A DNA stretch of 64,000 bases from Gemmobacter megaterium (GTDB lineage Bacteria; Pseudomonadota; Alphaproteobacteria; Rhodobacterales; Rhodobacteraceae), in the NCBI RefSeq assembly GCF_900156815.1, contig NZ_FTOT01000005.1:186001-250000 (forward strand). The letters run 5' to 3'. Below the pieces are notes generated by a model. That model worked only from the letters and a program-made list of their open reading frames with translations. It was not told the origin of the DNA and did not search any database. This document shows positions 18,224-27,901 of the stretch, piece by piece. Within the stretch, counting starts at the first letter, position 1, and each line of letters starts with the position of its first letter. The position numbers and the translations under genes were made by a program.

Positions 18224-18670
18224 GTGGCAAGGATGACAATCTGGGTCGATGCCGATGCCTGCCCGGTGAAGGCCGAGGTAGAGCGGGTGGCCACCCGGTA
18301 CCGGCGCCGTGTCGTCATGGTCTCGAACGGCGGGATCCGGCCAAGCGCCAATCCGCTGGTCGAGATGGTCTATGTCGCCGCCGGGCCGGACGAGGCCGAC
18401 AAGCGTATTGCCGATGGCGTGGTACCCGGTGATGTCGTCGTGACCACCGACATGCCGCTTGCGGCCAAGGTGGTGGCGGCAGGCGCGCGGGCGATCCGGC
18501 CGGATGGCAGCCTGCTGACAGAGCGCAACATCGGCGAGGCACTGGCGATGCGCGACCTGATGAGCGACCTGCGCGCCGCCGACCCGTTCCGGCAAGGCGG
18601 CGGGCGGGCGTTTTCCGCCGCCGACCGTTCGCGGTTTCTGGACGTGCTGGACAGGCTGGCGCGCGACTGA
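18224..18670 (+). CDS. YaiI/YqxD-family protein (DUF188)
   Basis: A 148-residue member of the UPF0178 (YaiI/YqxD, DUF188) family, whose fold resembles PIN-type nucleases but whose function is unproven. The conserved [10 protein letters not shown] opening and the TTDMPLAA stretch (acidic residues that would bind metal) are present. GTG at 18224 is chosen because AAAGGA sits at the right distance; the ATG nine bases later would be too close to it. It is the first gene of a run that continues into the DMT transporter 37 bases later. Confidence 0.9.
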   Translation: MARMTIWVDADACPVKAEVERVATRYRRRVVMVSNGGIRPSANPLVEMVYVAAGPDEADKRIADGVVPGDVVVTTDMPLAAKVVAAGARAIRPDGSLLTERNIGEALAMRDLMSDLRAADPFRQGGGRAFSAADRSRFLDVLDRLARD

Positions 18671-18707
18671 GGGACGTGACACTGTGGGCCGTGCGCGGAG
18701 GGGTGGC

Positions 18708-19649
18708 ATGAGCGTCGTGACTGTTGGGCCTGTGCCACTGGTGGGCATATTGCTGGCACTGGGCGGCAGCCTGGTGTTTTCAATCAATGATATGGCGATC
18801 AAGTTCCTGTCGGGCGGCTACCCGCTGCATCAGGTCGTGCTGGTGCGGGCAATCATCGGGCTGGTATTCCTGACGGTGCTGATCAGCCTGACCGGACGCA
18901 ACTGGCGCCAGTTGCGAACACGGCGCCCGCGAACGCATCTGCTGCGCGTGATGGTGGTGGTGACCTCGAACGCGACCTATTTCCTGGGGCTGGCGGCGCT
19001 GCCGCTGGCCGATGCGGTGGCCATGGCCTTTGTCGCGCCGGTGTTCATCACGCTGCTGTCCATCGTCATGCTGCGCGAAAAGGTGGGACCGCACCGCTGG
19101 GCGGCCGTGGCCGCCGGGCTGATCGGCACCTTCATCATGATGCGTCCCGGACAGGACGGGATTCAGCCTGCCGCGATCCTGATCCTGATCTCGGCGCTGT
19201 GCTATGCGCTGGGTCAGTTGATGGCGCGCGGTATGCGCGAGACGGAAAGCGCCATCGCGCTGAGCTTTTACATCCAGGTTGGGTTTCTGGTGACATCCGC
19301 CGGGATGGGCCTTTGGGCCGGTGACGGGCACATGGCCGGATCGGCCGACCCGTCGCTGACCTTCCTGCTGCGGGCATGGGTGATGCCGCCGGTATCGGAC
19401 TGGCCGATCTTTCTGGCCACAGGTCTGGCCGTTGCCGTGGGCAGCCTGATGATTGCCCAGGCCTATCGCACGCTGGAGGCGGCGGTTGTGGCCCCCTTTG
19501 AATATGCGGCCGTCCCGATGGCCCTGCTTTGGGGCGTGCTTGTGTTCGGCACCTTCCCCGATACGCAGGGCCTGATCGGCATGGCGCTGATCGTCGGGGC
19601 CGGTCTATACACATTGTGGCGCGAAACGATCAGGAGACAGGCGGCGTGA
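18708..19649 (+). CDS. DMT-superfamily (EamA) transporter
   Basis: A 313-residue membrane protein with ten hydrophobic segments in two EamA repeats (about 10-145 and 155-300). It belongs to the drug/metabolite transporter superfamily, which includes exporters of amino acids and metabolites. GGAGG precedes the ATG at 18708. Its TGA overlaps the GTG of the HAD gene (GTGA), so the two are coupled. Substrate unknown. Confidence 0.9.
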   Translation: MSVVTVGPVPLVGILLALGGSLVFSINDMAIKFLSGGYPLHQVVLVRAIIGLVFLTVLISLTGRNWRQLRTRRPRTHLLRVMVVVTSNATYFLGLAALPLADAVAMAFVAPVFITLLSIVMLREKVGPHRWAAVAAGLIGTFIMMRPGQDGIQPAAILILISALCYALGQLMARGMRETESAIALSFYIQVGFLVTSAGMGLWAGDGHMAGSADPSLTFLLRAWVMPPVSDWPIFLATGLAVAVGSLMIAQAYRTLEAAVVAPFEYAAVPMALLWGVLVFGTFPDTQGLIGMALIVGAGLYTLWRETIRRQAA

Positions 19650-20266
19650 AACCAGACGTGATGGTGTTCGACATCGGCCGGGTGCTGATCGGCTGGGATC
19701 CGGAAGGGTTCTTTGACTGTCAGATCGGCCGCACCGCGCGGGAACGCCTGTTCGCCGAGGTCGATCTGCATGGCATGAACCTGCGGATTGACGAAGGCCA
19801 CGGCTTTGCGACCCCGGTGGCAGAGCTTGCCGCCCGTCACCCGGAATGGGCCGCCGAGATCCGGCTGTGGCATGACCGCTGGTCCGACATGGTGCCGGGC
19901 GCGATCCCCCGCTCTGTCGCGTTGATGCGCGCGTTGAAGCGGCGCGGCGTTCCGGTGCTGGCGCTGACCAATTTCGGGCGGGAAACGCTGGTGATCGCAC
20001 AGGCGCGGTTCGCGTTTCTCAACGAATTCGACCGGATGTTCGTTTCGGCCGAGCTGGGGCTGCTCAAGCCCGACCCTGCGATCTATGCCGCGCTGGAAAC
20101 CGGCAGCGGCTATGCGCCGGAACGGTTGTTCTTTACCGATGACCGACCCGAAAATTGTGCCGCCGCCGCCGCCCGTGGCTGGCACACCCATCTGTTCGAA
20201 GAGCCCGAAGGGTTGGAAGCCGCGCTTCTGGCCCATGGGCTGCTGACCGAGGAGAGCTTGCCATGA
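19646..20266 (+). CDS. HAD-superfamily hydrolase (YihX-like phosphatase)
   Basis: A 206-residue HAD-IA hydrolase. Motif I reads FDIGRVLIGWD: the nucleophile Asp is present, but the usual second Asp of DxD is Gly, as in the YihX subgroup (where phosphatase activity is retained). TNF (motif II Thr), the GLLKPDP Lys (motif III) and FTDDRPEN (motif IV acids) are intact. The GTG start overlaps the DMT gene by four bases and follows AGGAG at nine bases. Its stop overlaps the ornithine-cyclodeaminase-family start by four. Probably a sugar- or small-metabolite phosphatase. Confidence 0.87.
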   Translation: MKPDVMVFDIGRVLIGWDPEGFFDCQIGRTARERLFAEVDLHGMNLRIDEGHGFATPVAELAARHPEWAAEIRLWHDRWSDMVPGAIPRSVALMRALKRRGVPVLALTNFGRETLVIAQARFAFLNEFDRMFVSAELGLLKPDPAIYAALETGSGYAPERLFFTDDRPENCAAAAARGWHTHLFEEPEGLEAALLAHGLLTEESLP

Positions 20267-21186
20267 CCCCGACCATCGTCCCGCGCGAGGCCGAAGCCCA
20301 TATGGACTGGATCGGCCTGACAGAGGCGTTCAAGGCTGGCCACCGGCTGGCACGGGCCGAAATCGCCGACCTGTTCCTGTACCGTGCCAAGGATACGCTG
20401 CTGGATCGCGCGGCCTGGATCGACGGGCTGGGATCTGCAGTCAAGGTGGCGACCGTCACCCCCGGCAATCCGGCCCGTGGGCTGCCCATGGTGAACGGTG
20501 TGGTCAACCTGTTCGACGACGTCACCGGGCTGTTGGAGGCGCTGGTCGATTTTCACCTTGTCACCAAGTGGAAAACCGCTGGCGACAGCCTGCTCGCGGC
20601 GCGACTGCTGGCGCGGCCCGATGCGCGCAACTTTCTGATCGTGGGGGCGGGCACCGTCGGGCGTTCAATGATCGAGGCCTATTCCGCCGCCTTTCCCGAT
20701 GCGCGTTTCACCGTCTGGAACCGTTCGGCCGAGGGGGCCGGACGCATGGCCGCCGAAGTCGCCGGGCTGGCCGTGGCGCACGATCTGGAGGCGGCAGTCG
20801 GCGCCGCAGATGTGATCGTGACCTGCACCATGAGCAGCCAGCCTCTGATCAAGGGCGACTGGCTGCGCCCCGGCCAGCACCTGGATCTGATCGGGGCCTA
20901 CCGCCCCGACATGCGCGAGGTGGATGACGCGGCCATGGCGCGGGCCCGTGTCTATGTCGACAGCCGGGCCACGACAGTTCACCATATTGGCGAGATCATG
21001 GCGCCGCTGGCCTCTGGCGCGCTGACCGAAGATGCCATTCAGGGCGATTACTACGACATCGCCGCAGGCGCCTGGGAACGCCGCTCGGAAGGCGACATCA
21101 CCATCTGCAAGAACGGTGGGGGCGCGCATCTCGATCTGATGACAAGCCGCTTCGCGCTGGATCGCTGGCGCGCAGCCCAGGGCTGA
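20263..21186 (+). CDS. Ornithine cyclodeaminase / mu-crystallin family protein
   Basis: A 307-residue NAD(P)-binding protein of the ornithine cyclodeaminase family, which also contains alanine and lysine-type imine reductases/dehydrogenases. The Rossmann loop VGAGTVG is near residue 128, and the substrate-side Lys/Asp pattern (KVATVTPGN, GAYRPDMREVDD) is conserved. The ATG overlaps the HAD stop by four bases. It is the last gene of the YaiI-DMT-HAD-OCD run. The exact amino acid or imine substrate cannot be assigned. Confidence 0.9.
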   Translation: MTPTIVPREAEAHMDWIGLTEAFKAGHRLARAEIADLFLYRAKDTLLDRAAWIDGLGSAVKVATVTPGNPARGLPMVNGVVNLFDDVTGLLEALVDFHLVTKWKTAGDSLLAARLLARPDARNFLIVGAGTVGRSMIEAYSAAFPDARFTVWNRSAEGAGRMAAEVAGLAVAHDLEAAVGAADVIVTCTMSSQPLIKGDWLRPGQHLDLIGAYRPDMREVDDAAMARARVYVDSRATTVHHIGEIMAPLASGALTEDAIQGDYYDIAAGAWERRSEGDITICKNGGGAHLDLMTSRFALDRWRAAQG

Positions 21187-21302
21187 ACGGGCGCGCGACT
21201 TTGCGCCGATAGCGGATCACCACGACAGGCCACACGCAAGCGTGCCTGCACATGGCCGTGGCACCGTGATAGGCTGCCGGAACGTCACTGCCGGAGACTG
21301 CC

Positions 21303-22661
21303 ATGGCCACCCCCAAAGCGATCATCGCGCACCGTTTCGGCTTTGGCCCCAGGGACGGCAAGCTGCCGCTCTACCCCCCGGCCAGCCGGCTGGACAAACC
21401 CGACCGGATGCTGAAGACCTTTGCCGCGCAAGGGTCGGCCGATGCGTTTGCCTGGCTGGTAGAGATCCGCAAGATCTCTGACGCCGCTGCGGGGGGCGAT
21501 AACGCGGCCCGCAAGCAGCGCCAGGCCGCGCTTGCCGAAGCCAGCAGGCGCGCACTGGTGAACGCCCGGCTGGAACTGGCCCGCGCCGTCCAGTCCGACG
21601 ACAGCTACCGCGAACGGCTGGTACGGTTCTGGGCAGATCACTTCACCGTTGTCGCACGGCGCACCTTGCAGCGCCCGTTGATGACACCCTTTGCCGATGA
21701 TGTGGCCCGCGGTCATCTGGCGGGTTCCTTTGCCGGAATGCTGCGCGCCGCGACCACCCATCCGGTGATGCTGGGATATCTGGACCAGACAGGATCGGTC
21801 GGCCCGCAATCGCAGTTCGGCCAGCGCCGCAAGCGGGGCCTGAACGAGAATCTGGCACGCGAATTGCTGGAACTGCACACCTTGGGCATCGAGGGCGGCT
21901 ACACCCAAACCGATGTGCGTCAGGCGGCCCTGTTGCTGACCGGGCTGAGCGCGAATGACACGGACGGCACCGTCTATCTGCCAAACCGCGCCGAACCGGG
22001 GGCCGAGACGATCCTGGGCAAAAGCTATGGCGGCAACCGCAAGGCCAGGATCGACGACATTTACCAGTTTCTGGACGATCTGGCGGTGCATCCTGCAACG
22101 GCCCGGCACATGGCGTGGAAACTGGCGGTGCATTTTGTCTCTGACACCCCGGATCCGGCGCTGGTTGCAGATCTGGCCGCGATCTGGCGGCGGACGGATG
22201 GAAACCTGCTGGCGGTCTCGACGGCACTTACCGAACATCCCGCCGCCCAGAAACCGGATCAGGAAAAGGCCCGCCAGCCCTTTGACTACATCGTGGCGGC
22301 GCTCCGGGCTCTGGGCACAAGCGGGGCGCAGATCATGGACTGGAAAGACCCGGTCCTGCGGCGCACCGCCCTGCGGCCCATGACCGCCATGGGCCAGACC
22401 TGGCAACAGCCCAATGGCCCCGATGGCTGGGAAGAGGCGTTTGACCGCTGGATCACGCCACAGGCGCTTGCCACCCGGATCGACTGGGCCATGCAGATGC
22501 CAAGGCGTCTCAGGGACAAGCTGCCCGACGCGCGGAAGTTCGTCGATCTGGCCTTGGGCGATCTGGCGGATGACCAGTTGATCCGGCTGGTCGGCCGCGC
22601 GGAAACCAATGTCGAAGGTGTGGGGCTGGTGTTGGCCTCGCCGCAGTTCAACCGCCGCTGA
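21303..22661 (+). CDS. DUF1800-family protein
   Basis: A 452-residue member of the DUF1800 family, a widespread bacterial family without a proven activity. Family hallmarks are the HRFGFGP opening, the FWADHFTV segment and the NENLARELLELHTLG stretch. No signal peptide is visible. GGAG lies eight bases ahead of the ATG. The next gene, ten bases on, encodes the DUF1501 partner that almost always accompanies it, so the two are likely functionally linked. Confidence 0.9.
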   Translation: MATPKAIIAHRFGFGPRDGKLPLYPPASRLDKPDRMLKTFAAQGSADAFAWLVEIRKISDAAAGGDNAARKQRQAALAEASRRALVNARLELARAVQSDDSYRERLVRFWADHFTVVARRTLQRPLMTPFADDVARGHLAGSFAGMLRAATTHPVMLGYLDQTGSVGPQSQFGQRRKRGLNENLARELLELHTLGIEGGYTQTDVRQAALLLTGLSANDTDGTVYLPNRAEPGAETILGKSYGGNRKARIDDIYQFLDDLAVHPATARHMAWKLAVHFVSDTPDPALVADLAAIWRRTDGNLLAVSTALTEHPAAQKPDQEKARQPFDYIVAALRALGTSGAQIMDWKDPVLRRTALRPMTAMGQTWQQPNGPDGWEEAFDRWITPQALATRIDWAMQMPRRLRDKLPDARKFVDLALGDLADDQLIRLVGRAETNVEGVGLVLASPQFNRR

Positions 22662-22671
22662 GGAGTGCACG

Positions 22672-23907
22672 ATGACACAACATCTGAATCGACGCGGCTT
22701 TCTGCGTGGCGGGCTGGCACTGGGATGTTCGGCGGCCGCCTTTCCGCTGATCAGCCATGCCACTTTTGCTGCGGCGCCCTTCGATCATCGGCTGATCGTG
22801 GTGATCCTGCGCGGCGCGATGGACGGGCTGGATGTGATCCGCCCGGTGGGTGACCGCAACTTTCGCCAACTGCGACCGGAACTTGGCCAGGGCGAAGGCC
22901 CGGCACTGGACAATTTCTGGCAGTTGCATCCCGGCCTGTCCGGGCTGATGCCCTTGTGGCAGGCGGGCGAACTGGGGTTCGTTCAGGCCGTGTCGACCCC
23001 CTACCGCGACCAGCGCAGTCATTTCGATGGGCAGGACATGCTCGAGGCAGGCACGGCCATGGATTCGCCCCCCGAATTCCGCCGGGATGGATGGATGAAC
23101 CGCCTGCTGGCTGGATTGCCCGGCGCACGCAGTGAAACCGCCTTTGCCGTCGGGCGCGAAGCGTTGCCGATCCTGTCCGGACCCGCCCCGGCCCAACGCT
23201 GGGCCCCGGAAACCGAGATGCGCGTCAGCCCGCAGGCCCGGCGCCTGCTGGAACAGTTGTACGAGGCCGACCCGCCGTTTCACTCGGCCGCCGGAACGGC
23301 GTTGGAACTGACCGAGATGTTGAACGATCTGGAGCCCATGGACCCCGCCGGCGAGAGCGAGGCGATGATGGCACCGCCGCCGATGATGGGCCTGCCGGAA
23401 CCGGAAAAAGCCAATGCCGAGGTCAGCGCCTTTGCCGCATTTGCCGCCGCGCGGTTGCGCGAAGATACCAGGATCGTCGCCTTGTCCCTGGCGGGATGGG
23501 ACACCCATGCCGGACAGGACAATGCGATACGCCGCCCGCTCGCCCGGCTGGAACAGTTGATTCTGGAGCTGAAGGCAGGTCTGGGCCCGGTCTGGAACAA
23601 GACCGCATTCATCGCCATGACCGAATTTGGCCGCACCGTGCGCCAGAATGGCACCAAAGGCACCGACCACGGCACCGGCGGCGCCATGATCACCGCCGGG
23701 GGGGCAATCCGGGGCGGGCGGGTGCTGGGCCAGTGGCCGGGGCTTGGCGATTCCGATCTTTATGCCGGGCGCGACCTGACCCCGACGGGCGATGTTCGGG
23801 CGGTCGCGGCCTGGGTGATCCACGGACTGATGGGGATCGACAAGGGCGCCTTGCAGAACGGGGTGTTTCCCGGCCTGGACATGGGGACCAATCCCGGCAT
23901 CGTCTGA
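22672..23907 (+). CDS. DUF1501-family protein with Tat signal
   Basis: A 411-residue DUF1501 protein with an alkaline-phosphatase-like fold in family models. The N-terminus carries a twin-arginine signal (NRRGFLRGG followed by an Ala/Leu core and ATFAAA), so it is exported folded to the periplasm. Internal signatures include the SLAGWDTHAGQD stretch and the TEFGRT and GTDHGTGGAM segments. A Met/Pro-rich linker (near residues 225-245) interrupts the fold. AGGAG precedes the ATG, ten bases after DUF1800. Function unproven. Confidence 0.9.
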   Translation: MTQHLNRRGFLRGGLALGCSAAAFPLISHATFAAAPFDHRLIVVILRGAMDGLDVIRPVGDRNFRQLRPELGQGEGPALDNFWQLHPGLSGLMPLWQAGELGFVQAVSTPYRDQRSHFDGQDMLEAGTAMDSPPEFRRDGWMNRLLAGLPGARSETAFAVGREALPILSGPAPAQRWAPETEMRVSPQARRLLEQLYEADPPFHSAAGTALELTEMLNDLEPMDPAGESEAMMAPPPMMGLPEPEKANAEVSAFAAFAAARLREDTRIVALSLAGWDTHAGQDNAIRRPLARLEQLILELKAGLGPVWNKTAFIAMTEFGRTVRQNGTKGTDHGTGGAMITAGGAIRGGRVLGQWPGLGDSDLYAGRDLTPTGDVRAVAAWVIHGLMGIDKGALQNGVFPGLDMGTNPGIV

Positions 23908-23929
23908 TGCCGCACGCCGCGGCCTTGCC

Positions 23930-23955
23930 CCCAGGATGTCCGGATCAGAACGCGG
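23930..23955 (+). repeat. Dispersed 3'-end motif, copy C
   Basis: CCAGGATGTCCGGATCAGAA, 23 bases past the DUF1501 stop and in its orientation. Confidence 0.55.
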
Positions 23956-23969
23956 CACAGACGGCAGCA

Positions 23970-23996
23970 AAAAGGGGGGCAACATGCCCCCCTTTT
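23970..23996. terminator. Bidirectional terminator between DUF1501 and leuB
   Basis: AAAAGGGGGGC and GCCCCCCTTTT form a perfect 11-base stem around AACAT. The A run on one side and T run on the other let it end transcription in both directions. Confidence 0.9.
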
Positions 23997-24036
23997 GTCA
24001 GCGGCGGGGCGAGTGGCACCCCTTGCACGCCGTATC

Positions 24037-25143
24037 TCAGAGGCTGGCGTCCAGCGCGGCGACAATCGCATCGCCCATCTGGCTGGTCGAGACCGGCGTC
24101 CCGCCCGCAGGGCCCATCAGATCTGCGGTACGCACGCCATCCGCCAGCACCTTTTCCACCGCCGATTCAACGCGGGTCGCCTCGTCGCCCATGTCGAAGC
24201 TGTAGCGCAGCGCCATGGCAAAGGACAGGATGCAGGCGATCGGATTGGCCTTGCCTTGCCCCGCGATATCCGGGGCCGAGCCATGCACAGGCTCGTACAG
24301 CGCCTTGGGCCGGCCGTTGGCCATCGGCGCCCCCAGCGAAGCCGATGGCAGCATCCCCAGCGAGCCGGTCAGCATCGCCGCAAGATCCGACAGCAGGTCG
24401 CCGAACAGGTTGTCGGTCACGATCACGTCGAACTGCTTGGGCCAGCGGGTCAGCTGCATGGCGCCTGCATCGGCATACATGTGCGACAGCTCGACATCGG
24501 CATATTCCTTGTCGTGGATTTCCTGCACGACCTGGCGCCACAGGATGCCGGATTCCATGACATTGGCCTTTTCCATCGAACAGACCTTGTTGCCCCGCTT
24601 GCGGGCCAGTTCAAAGGCCGAACGCGCGACGCGGGCAATTTCCGATTCGGTATACCGCTGGGTGTTGATGCCCACACGCTCGTTGCCTTCGGTGAAAATG
24701 CCGCGCGGCTCGCCGAAATAGACCCCCGAGGTCAGTTCGCGCACGATCATGATGTCCAGACCGGCGATCACATCCTGTTTCAGCGAGGAGAAATCGGCCA
24801 GGGCATCAAAGCACTGCGCGGGGCGCAGGTTGGAGTAAAGGTCCATTTCCTTGCGCAGGCGCAAAAGGCCACGTTCGGGCTTTACGCTGAAATCGAGAGT
24901 GTCGTATTTCGGGCCGCCGACGGCGCCCAGCAGCACGGCATCAACCGCCTGGGCCTTGGCCATCGTATCGTCGTGCAACGGCGTTCCATGCGCGTCATAG
25001 GCGCAGCCGCCCACCAGATCCTCGGACACGTCGAACGTGACGCCCCGCTTGTCGCCCATCCAGGCGATGATCTTCTTCACTTCGGCCATCACTTCGGGGC
25101 CGATGCCGTCACCGGCAAGGATGAGGAGCGAAGGGTTTGCCAC
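24037..25143 (-). CDS. leuB: 3-isopropylmalate dehydrogenase
   Basis: Third step of leucine synthesis: oxidative decarboxylation of 3-isopropylmalate with NAD. 368 residues, family-typical length. The [10 protein letters not shown] opening, the substrate-binding [14 protein letters not shown] and the [14 protein letters not shown] metal-site stretch are intact. The start is a GTG at 25143 with AGGAG seven bases upstream. Unlike in many bacteria it is separated from leuCD by two unrelated genes on the same strand, with 55 bases to the nearer one. Confidence 0.97.
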   Translation of the reverse strand: MANPSLLILAGDGIGPEVMAEVKKIIAWMGDKRGVTFDVSEDLVGGCAYDAHGTPLHDDTMAKAQAVDAVLLGAVGGPKYDTLDFSVKPERGLLRLRKEMDLYSNLRPAQCFDALADFSSLKQDVIAGLDIMIVRELTSGVYFGEPRGIFTEGNERVGINTQRYTESEIARVARSAFELARKRGNKVCSMEKANVMESGILWRQVVQEIHDKEYADVELSHMYADAGAMQLTRWPKQFDVIVTDNLFGDLLSDLAAMLTGSLGMLPSASLGAPMANGRPKALYEPVHGSAPDIAGQGKANPIACILSFAMALRYSFDMGDEATRVESAVEKVLADGVRTADLMGPAGGTPVSTSQMGDAIVAALDASL

Positions 25144-25198
25144 GGCGGTTCTCCTGCAAAGGCGGTCGCAGCGGGCGTAACGAATGGGGTGCGGCGGG

Positions 25199-26152
25199 TC
25201 AAGGTGGCGCAGGGTCAACCGTGACCGTCATCCAGACCATCCGATGCCGGGCCGCCTCGGGATGCAGGCCACTGGCGGTGACATGCAGATCGGCCGAGGG
25301 CTGGATCAGGCTCAGCGGCGCGGGCCCCGATGCCAGCATGGCCGAGGCGCCCGGCGCCGGTGGATGCAGCGCGGGATGCACGGCCAGGGCGCGCAACGCC
25401 GACGGGTCACCCTGCCCCGGCGCCAGATTGGGCAGGCCGATCAGGACGAACGGGGCCGAAGGCGGGGCCATCGGCAGACGACCCTCCAGCAGATGCAGCC
25501 AGAATGCGGTTTCGTCATGGTTGCGATCCGGATTGCGGGCGCCGAACAGCGGCGGCGTTGCAGCCCAGGCCAGAAGGTGCAGCGCACCGCCGTCGGGCAA
25601 AAGAACCGGCACAATCCAATGCGCCGAGGACGACAGCCGGTGCGAGGCCCGCGCGGCCACCGGCACCGTGCCCAGCCGGGCATCCGGCATATCGGCCCAA
25701 AGGAAATGGGAAAAATCCCGCACCTCGCCCAGCGGCCACCGCGACAGCACCGCCATGGCCCCATCGCCCGAAAACCGGCCATAGCCATGCGCGTCATCCG
25801 GATCGCCGCGGCGCCCGTTGCCGTCCAGATCGAGGCCCGAGGGCAGCCCGCGATTCTGCGCCGGGGCAAGGCGATAAGGGTATTCCAGCCCATCCTGCGC
25901 CAGTCTGCTGGCCAGCGCATTCAGCGCAATGCCATTCAGATCGTGATCAACGCGGGTCAGCAACACAACGTCGGGGCGGATGTTGAGCAGCCCCTGTACG
26001 ACAGCCTCGACCTCTGGATCCTTGCCCGACAGGATGTCACGCAGCAAAAGACCGGGGCCGTCGCGTGAAAGATCGGCATTCCAGGTGGCAAATCGCAGAT
26101 CCGCCGCCCCGGCAACCGCCGCCCAAAAAACGAGCCCCAGCCAGATGGTCAG
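25199..26152 (-). CDS. Endonuclease/exonuclease/phosphatase-fold protein, exported, unusual CTG start
   Basis: A 317-residue protein of the EEP (endonuclease/exonuclease/phosphatase) superfamily. After a short hydrophobic signal-like stretch (about residues 3-18, ending AAVAGA) comes the [13 protein letters not shown] strand and later a [11 protein letters not shown] segment typical of EEP enzymes. The second catalytic acid, normally Glu in a QE pair, is replaced (LTRVDHD), so activity is uncertain. No ATG, GTG or TTG opens the frame near the signal peptide. The best start is CTG at 26152, overlapping the upstream stop as CTGA in the way ATGA overlaps do; an upstream in-frame start at 26281 would overlap the neighbour by 133 bases and bury the signal. 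Confidence 0.65.
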   Translation of the reverse strand: MTIWLGLVFWAAVAGAADLRFATWNADLSRDGPGLLLRDILSGKDPEVEAVVQGLLNIRPDVVLLTRVDHDLNGIALNALASRLAQDGLEYPYRLAPAQNRGLPSGLDLDGNGRRGDPDDAHGYGRFSGDGAMAVLSRWPLGEVRDFSHFLWADMPDARLGTVPVAARASHRLSSSAHWIVPVLLPDGGALHLLAWAATPPLFGARNPDRNHDETAFWLHLLEGRLPMAPPSAPFVLIGLPNLAPGQGDPSALRALAVHPALHPPAPGASAMLASGPAPLSLIQPSADLHVTASGLHPEAARHRMVWMTVTVDPAPP

Positions 26153-27105
26153 GCATGGGCCAGCACGGCGCCCTTTTCCTCGGCCTCGACGGCGGCCGCG
26201 CGGCGTTGCACTCGGATCATGTCGGCCAGACGCCCCATGGCAATGCCGCGCATGAACAGGCTGGCAGGAAGAAAGGACCATGCGGCCATTGTCCAGATCA
26301 ACACTTGCGGATTCGACAGCGTGACCGGCGCGATCCCGCTGGTGGCGGCCTTGACCACCGCCGGAACCAAGAATGGCAGCAAAAACCCTAATGCGATGTT
26401 AACGCGGGCATCCCGTTCAAGCCGATAGATCACGTCGCCGCCTGCCGTCGGATCGAAGGTCGGCAGGTTGACCCAGACATTGAAGCTGGAGCCACGCGCG
26501 GGCCAGTTGCCCGAGCGCAGGCACAGCACGAATATGGTCAGCATCGCCAGCGACACCAGATAGCTCAGCCCGGCGGCGGTCCGCACCAGCACAAGCTGTG
26601 CGGTGCCAACATCTTCGGACACCGCCAGCAGCACAAGGCGCACGGGGCTGAAGGGAAAATCGATGGCGCGGCCGATCATTCCGCCAAGAATCTCCAGGAT
26701 CAGCGACACCTTCGTCGGCTCTGTCTGCCCTTTCGCGATCAGCGACAGGACCAGAACCGTCAGAAAGATTGCAAGAAACCGGATCCGGTTGAAGGGAGGG
26801 GCATCCCGGAATTCGATCAGGCTGGGATAGGTTGCGGCATATTCCACCAGGGTCAGCACGCCAAGGAACAGGGCAACAAGCGCCACCATCTGTTTGGTGT
26901 CCGCCGCCACCTCGGGCAACAGAAGTGACGGGATCGCCACCATCAGCATGACAAGTACCGCGCGCACAACCGCGCCGGTCAGCCGGAAAACCGTGCTCAA
27001 GCCGCCCTCACTGCGGCGGGCGTTCAAGAAACCCGCTCTTTGTCTCGTTGCCTGTGTCCGCACTTTGTGGCGGATTGCCTCAATCTTGCCCAAGTTTTGC
27101 CTCAT
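26149..27105 (-). CDS. Conserved multi-pass membrane protein of unknown function
   Basis: A 318-residue protein not assignable to a named family. It has a short Arg/Lys-rich N-terminus, about six hydrophobic segments, and an Ala/Glu-rich basic C-terminal tail. It lies between leuD and the EEP-family gene on the same strand and overlaps the latter's CTG start by four bases, so the two probably work together. The leuD terminator-like hairpin lies upstream, so it may have its own promoter. The ATG at 27105 (GGAG nine bases upstream) is preferred to one at 27126. Nothing in the sequence suggests a role in leucine synthesis. Confidence 0.7.
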   Translation of the reverse strand: MRQNLGKIEAIRHKVRTQATRQRAGFLNARRSEGGLSTVFRLTGAVVRAVLVMLMVAIPSLLLPEVAADTKQMVALVALFLGVLTLVEYAATYPSLIEFRDAPPFNRIRFLAIFLTVLVLSLIAKGQTEPTKVSLILEILGGMIGRAIDFPFSPVRLVLLAVSEDVGTAQLVLVRTAAGLSYLVSLAMLTIFVLCLRSGNWPARGSSFNVWVNLPTFDPTAGGDVIYRLERDARVNIALGFLLPFLVPAVVKAATSGIAPVTLSNPQVLIWTMAAWSFLPASLFMRGIAMGRLADMIRVQRRAAAVEAEEKGAVLAHA

Positions 27106-27200
27106 TTGATCTGGCTCCGCAACCATGGAGCCACCAAAGCAGGCCAATGCGGCGAAAATCAGAAAATTTGTCGCCAAACTGCATCAATCTGCAAATGAAA

Positions 27201-27225
27201 CGGGCCGCCCGGCATGGGCGGCCCG
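27201..27225 (-). terminator. Terminator downstream of leuD
   Basis: Perfect 10-base stem CGGGCCGCCC/GGGCGGCCCG with loop GGCAT. In the leuD direction it is followed by GTTTCATTT, a fair T tract. Confidence 0.75.
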
Positions 27226-27247
27226 AGACTGCGACAGGGCGATGTGC

Positions 27248-27853
27248 TCAGACCCAGGGCCGGGCCTTGGACATCTTGTCTTCGAACGTATCAATGGACG
27301 CCACCTTTTCCAGGCTCAGCCCGATGTCATCCAGACCGTTCAGCAGACAATGCTTCTTGAAGGGATCGACGTCGAAAGCAAAGGACTGGCCGTCGGACGA
27401 GGTCACGGTCTGTGCTTCCAGATCGACGGTCATCCGGGCATTGGCGCCCTTCTTCGCATCCTCCATCAGCACATCCACAGCCTCTTGCGGCAGGACAATG
27501 GGCAGGATGCCGTTCTTGAAGCAGTTGTTGTAGAAGATATCGGCAAAGCTGGTGGAAATGACGGCACGGATGCCAAAGTCCAGCAACGCCCAAGGCGCAT
27601 GTTCGCGCGACGAGCCGCAGCCGAAATTGTCACCGGCCACGATGATCTGCGACTCGCGATAGGCCGGCTGGTTCAGCACGAAATCGGGAATTTCCTTGCC
27701 GTCCAGGGTATAGCGCATCTCGTCGAACAGATTGACGCCAAGTCCGGTCCTCTTGATCGTCTTGAGGAACTGCTTGGGAATGATCATGTCGGTGTCGATG
27801 TTGACCAGCGGCATGGGCGCCGCAATGCCGGTCACGGTGGTGAACTTGTCCAT
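27248..27853 (-). CDS. leuD: 3-isopropylmalate dehydratase small subunit
   Basis: Swivel-domain subunit of isopropylmalate isomerase, pairing with LeuC to convert 2- to 3-isopropylmalate. 201 residues, normal length. The conserved [13 protein letters not shown] opening and the [15 protein letters not shown] substrate-binding loop are intact. It follows leuC by 48 bases and starts after AGGAG. Confidence 0.97.
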   Translation of the reverse strand: MDKFTTVTGIAAPMPLVNIDTDMIIPKQFLKTIKRTGLGVNLFDEMRYTLDGKEIPDFVLNQPAYRESQIIVAGDNFGCGSSREHAPWALLDFGIRAVISTSFADIFYNNCFKNGILPIVLPQEAVDVLMEDAKKGANARMTVDLEAQTVTSSDGQSFAFDVDPFKKHCLLNGLDDIGLSLEKVASIDTFEDKMSKARPWV

Positions 27854-27901
27854 CTCGGGACTCCTGTTGAGGTCCGGGGGGCGCCTGGGGCGCCCGCGCC
27901 G

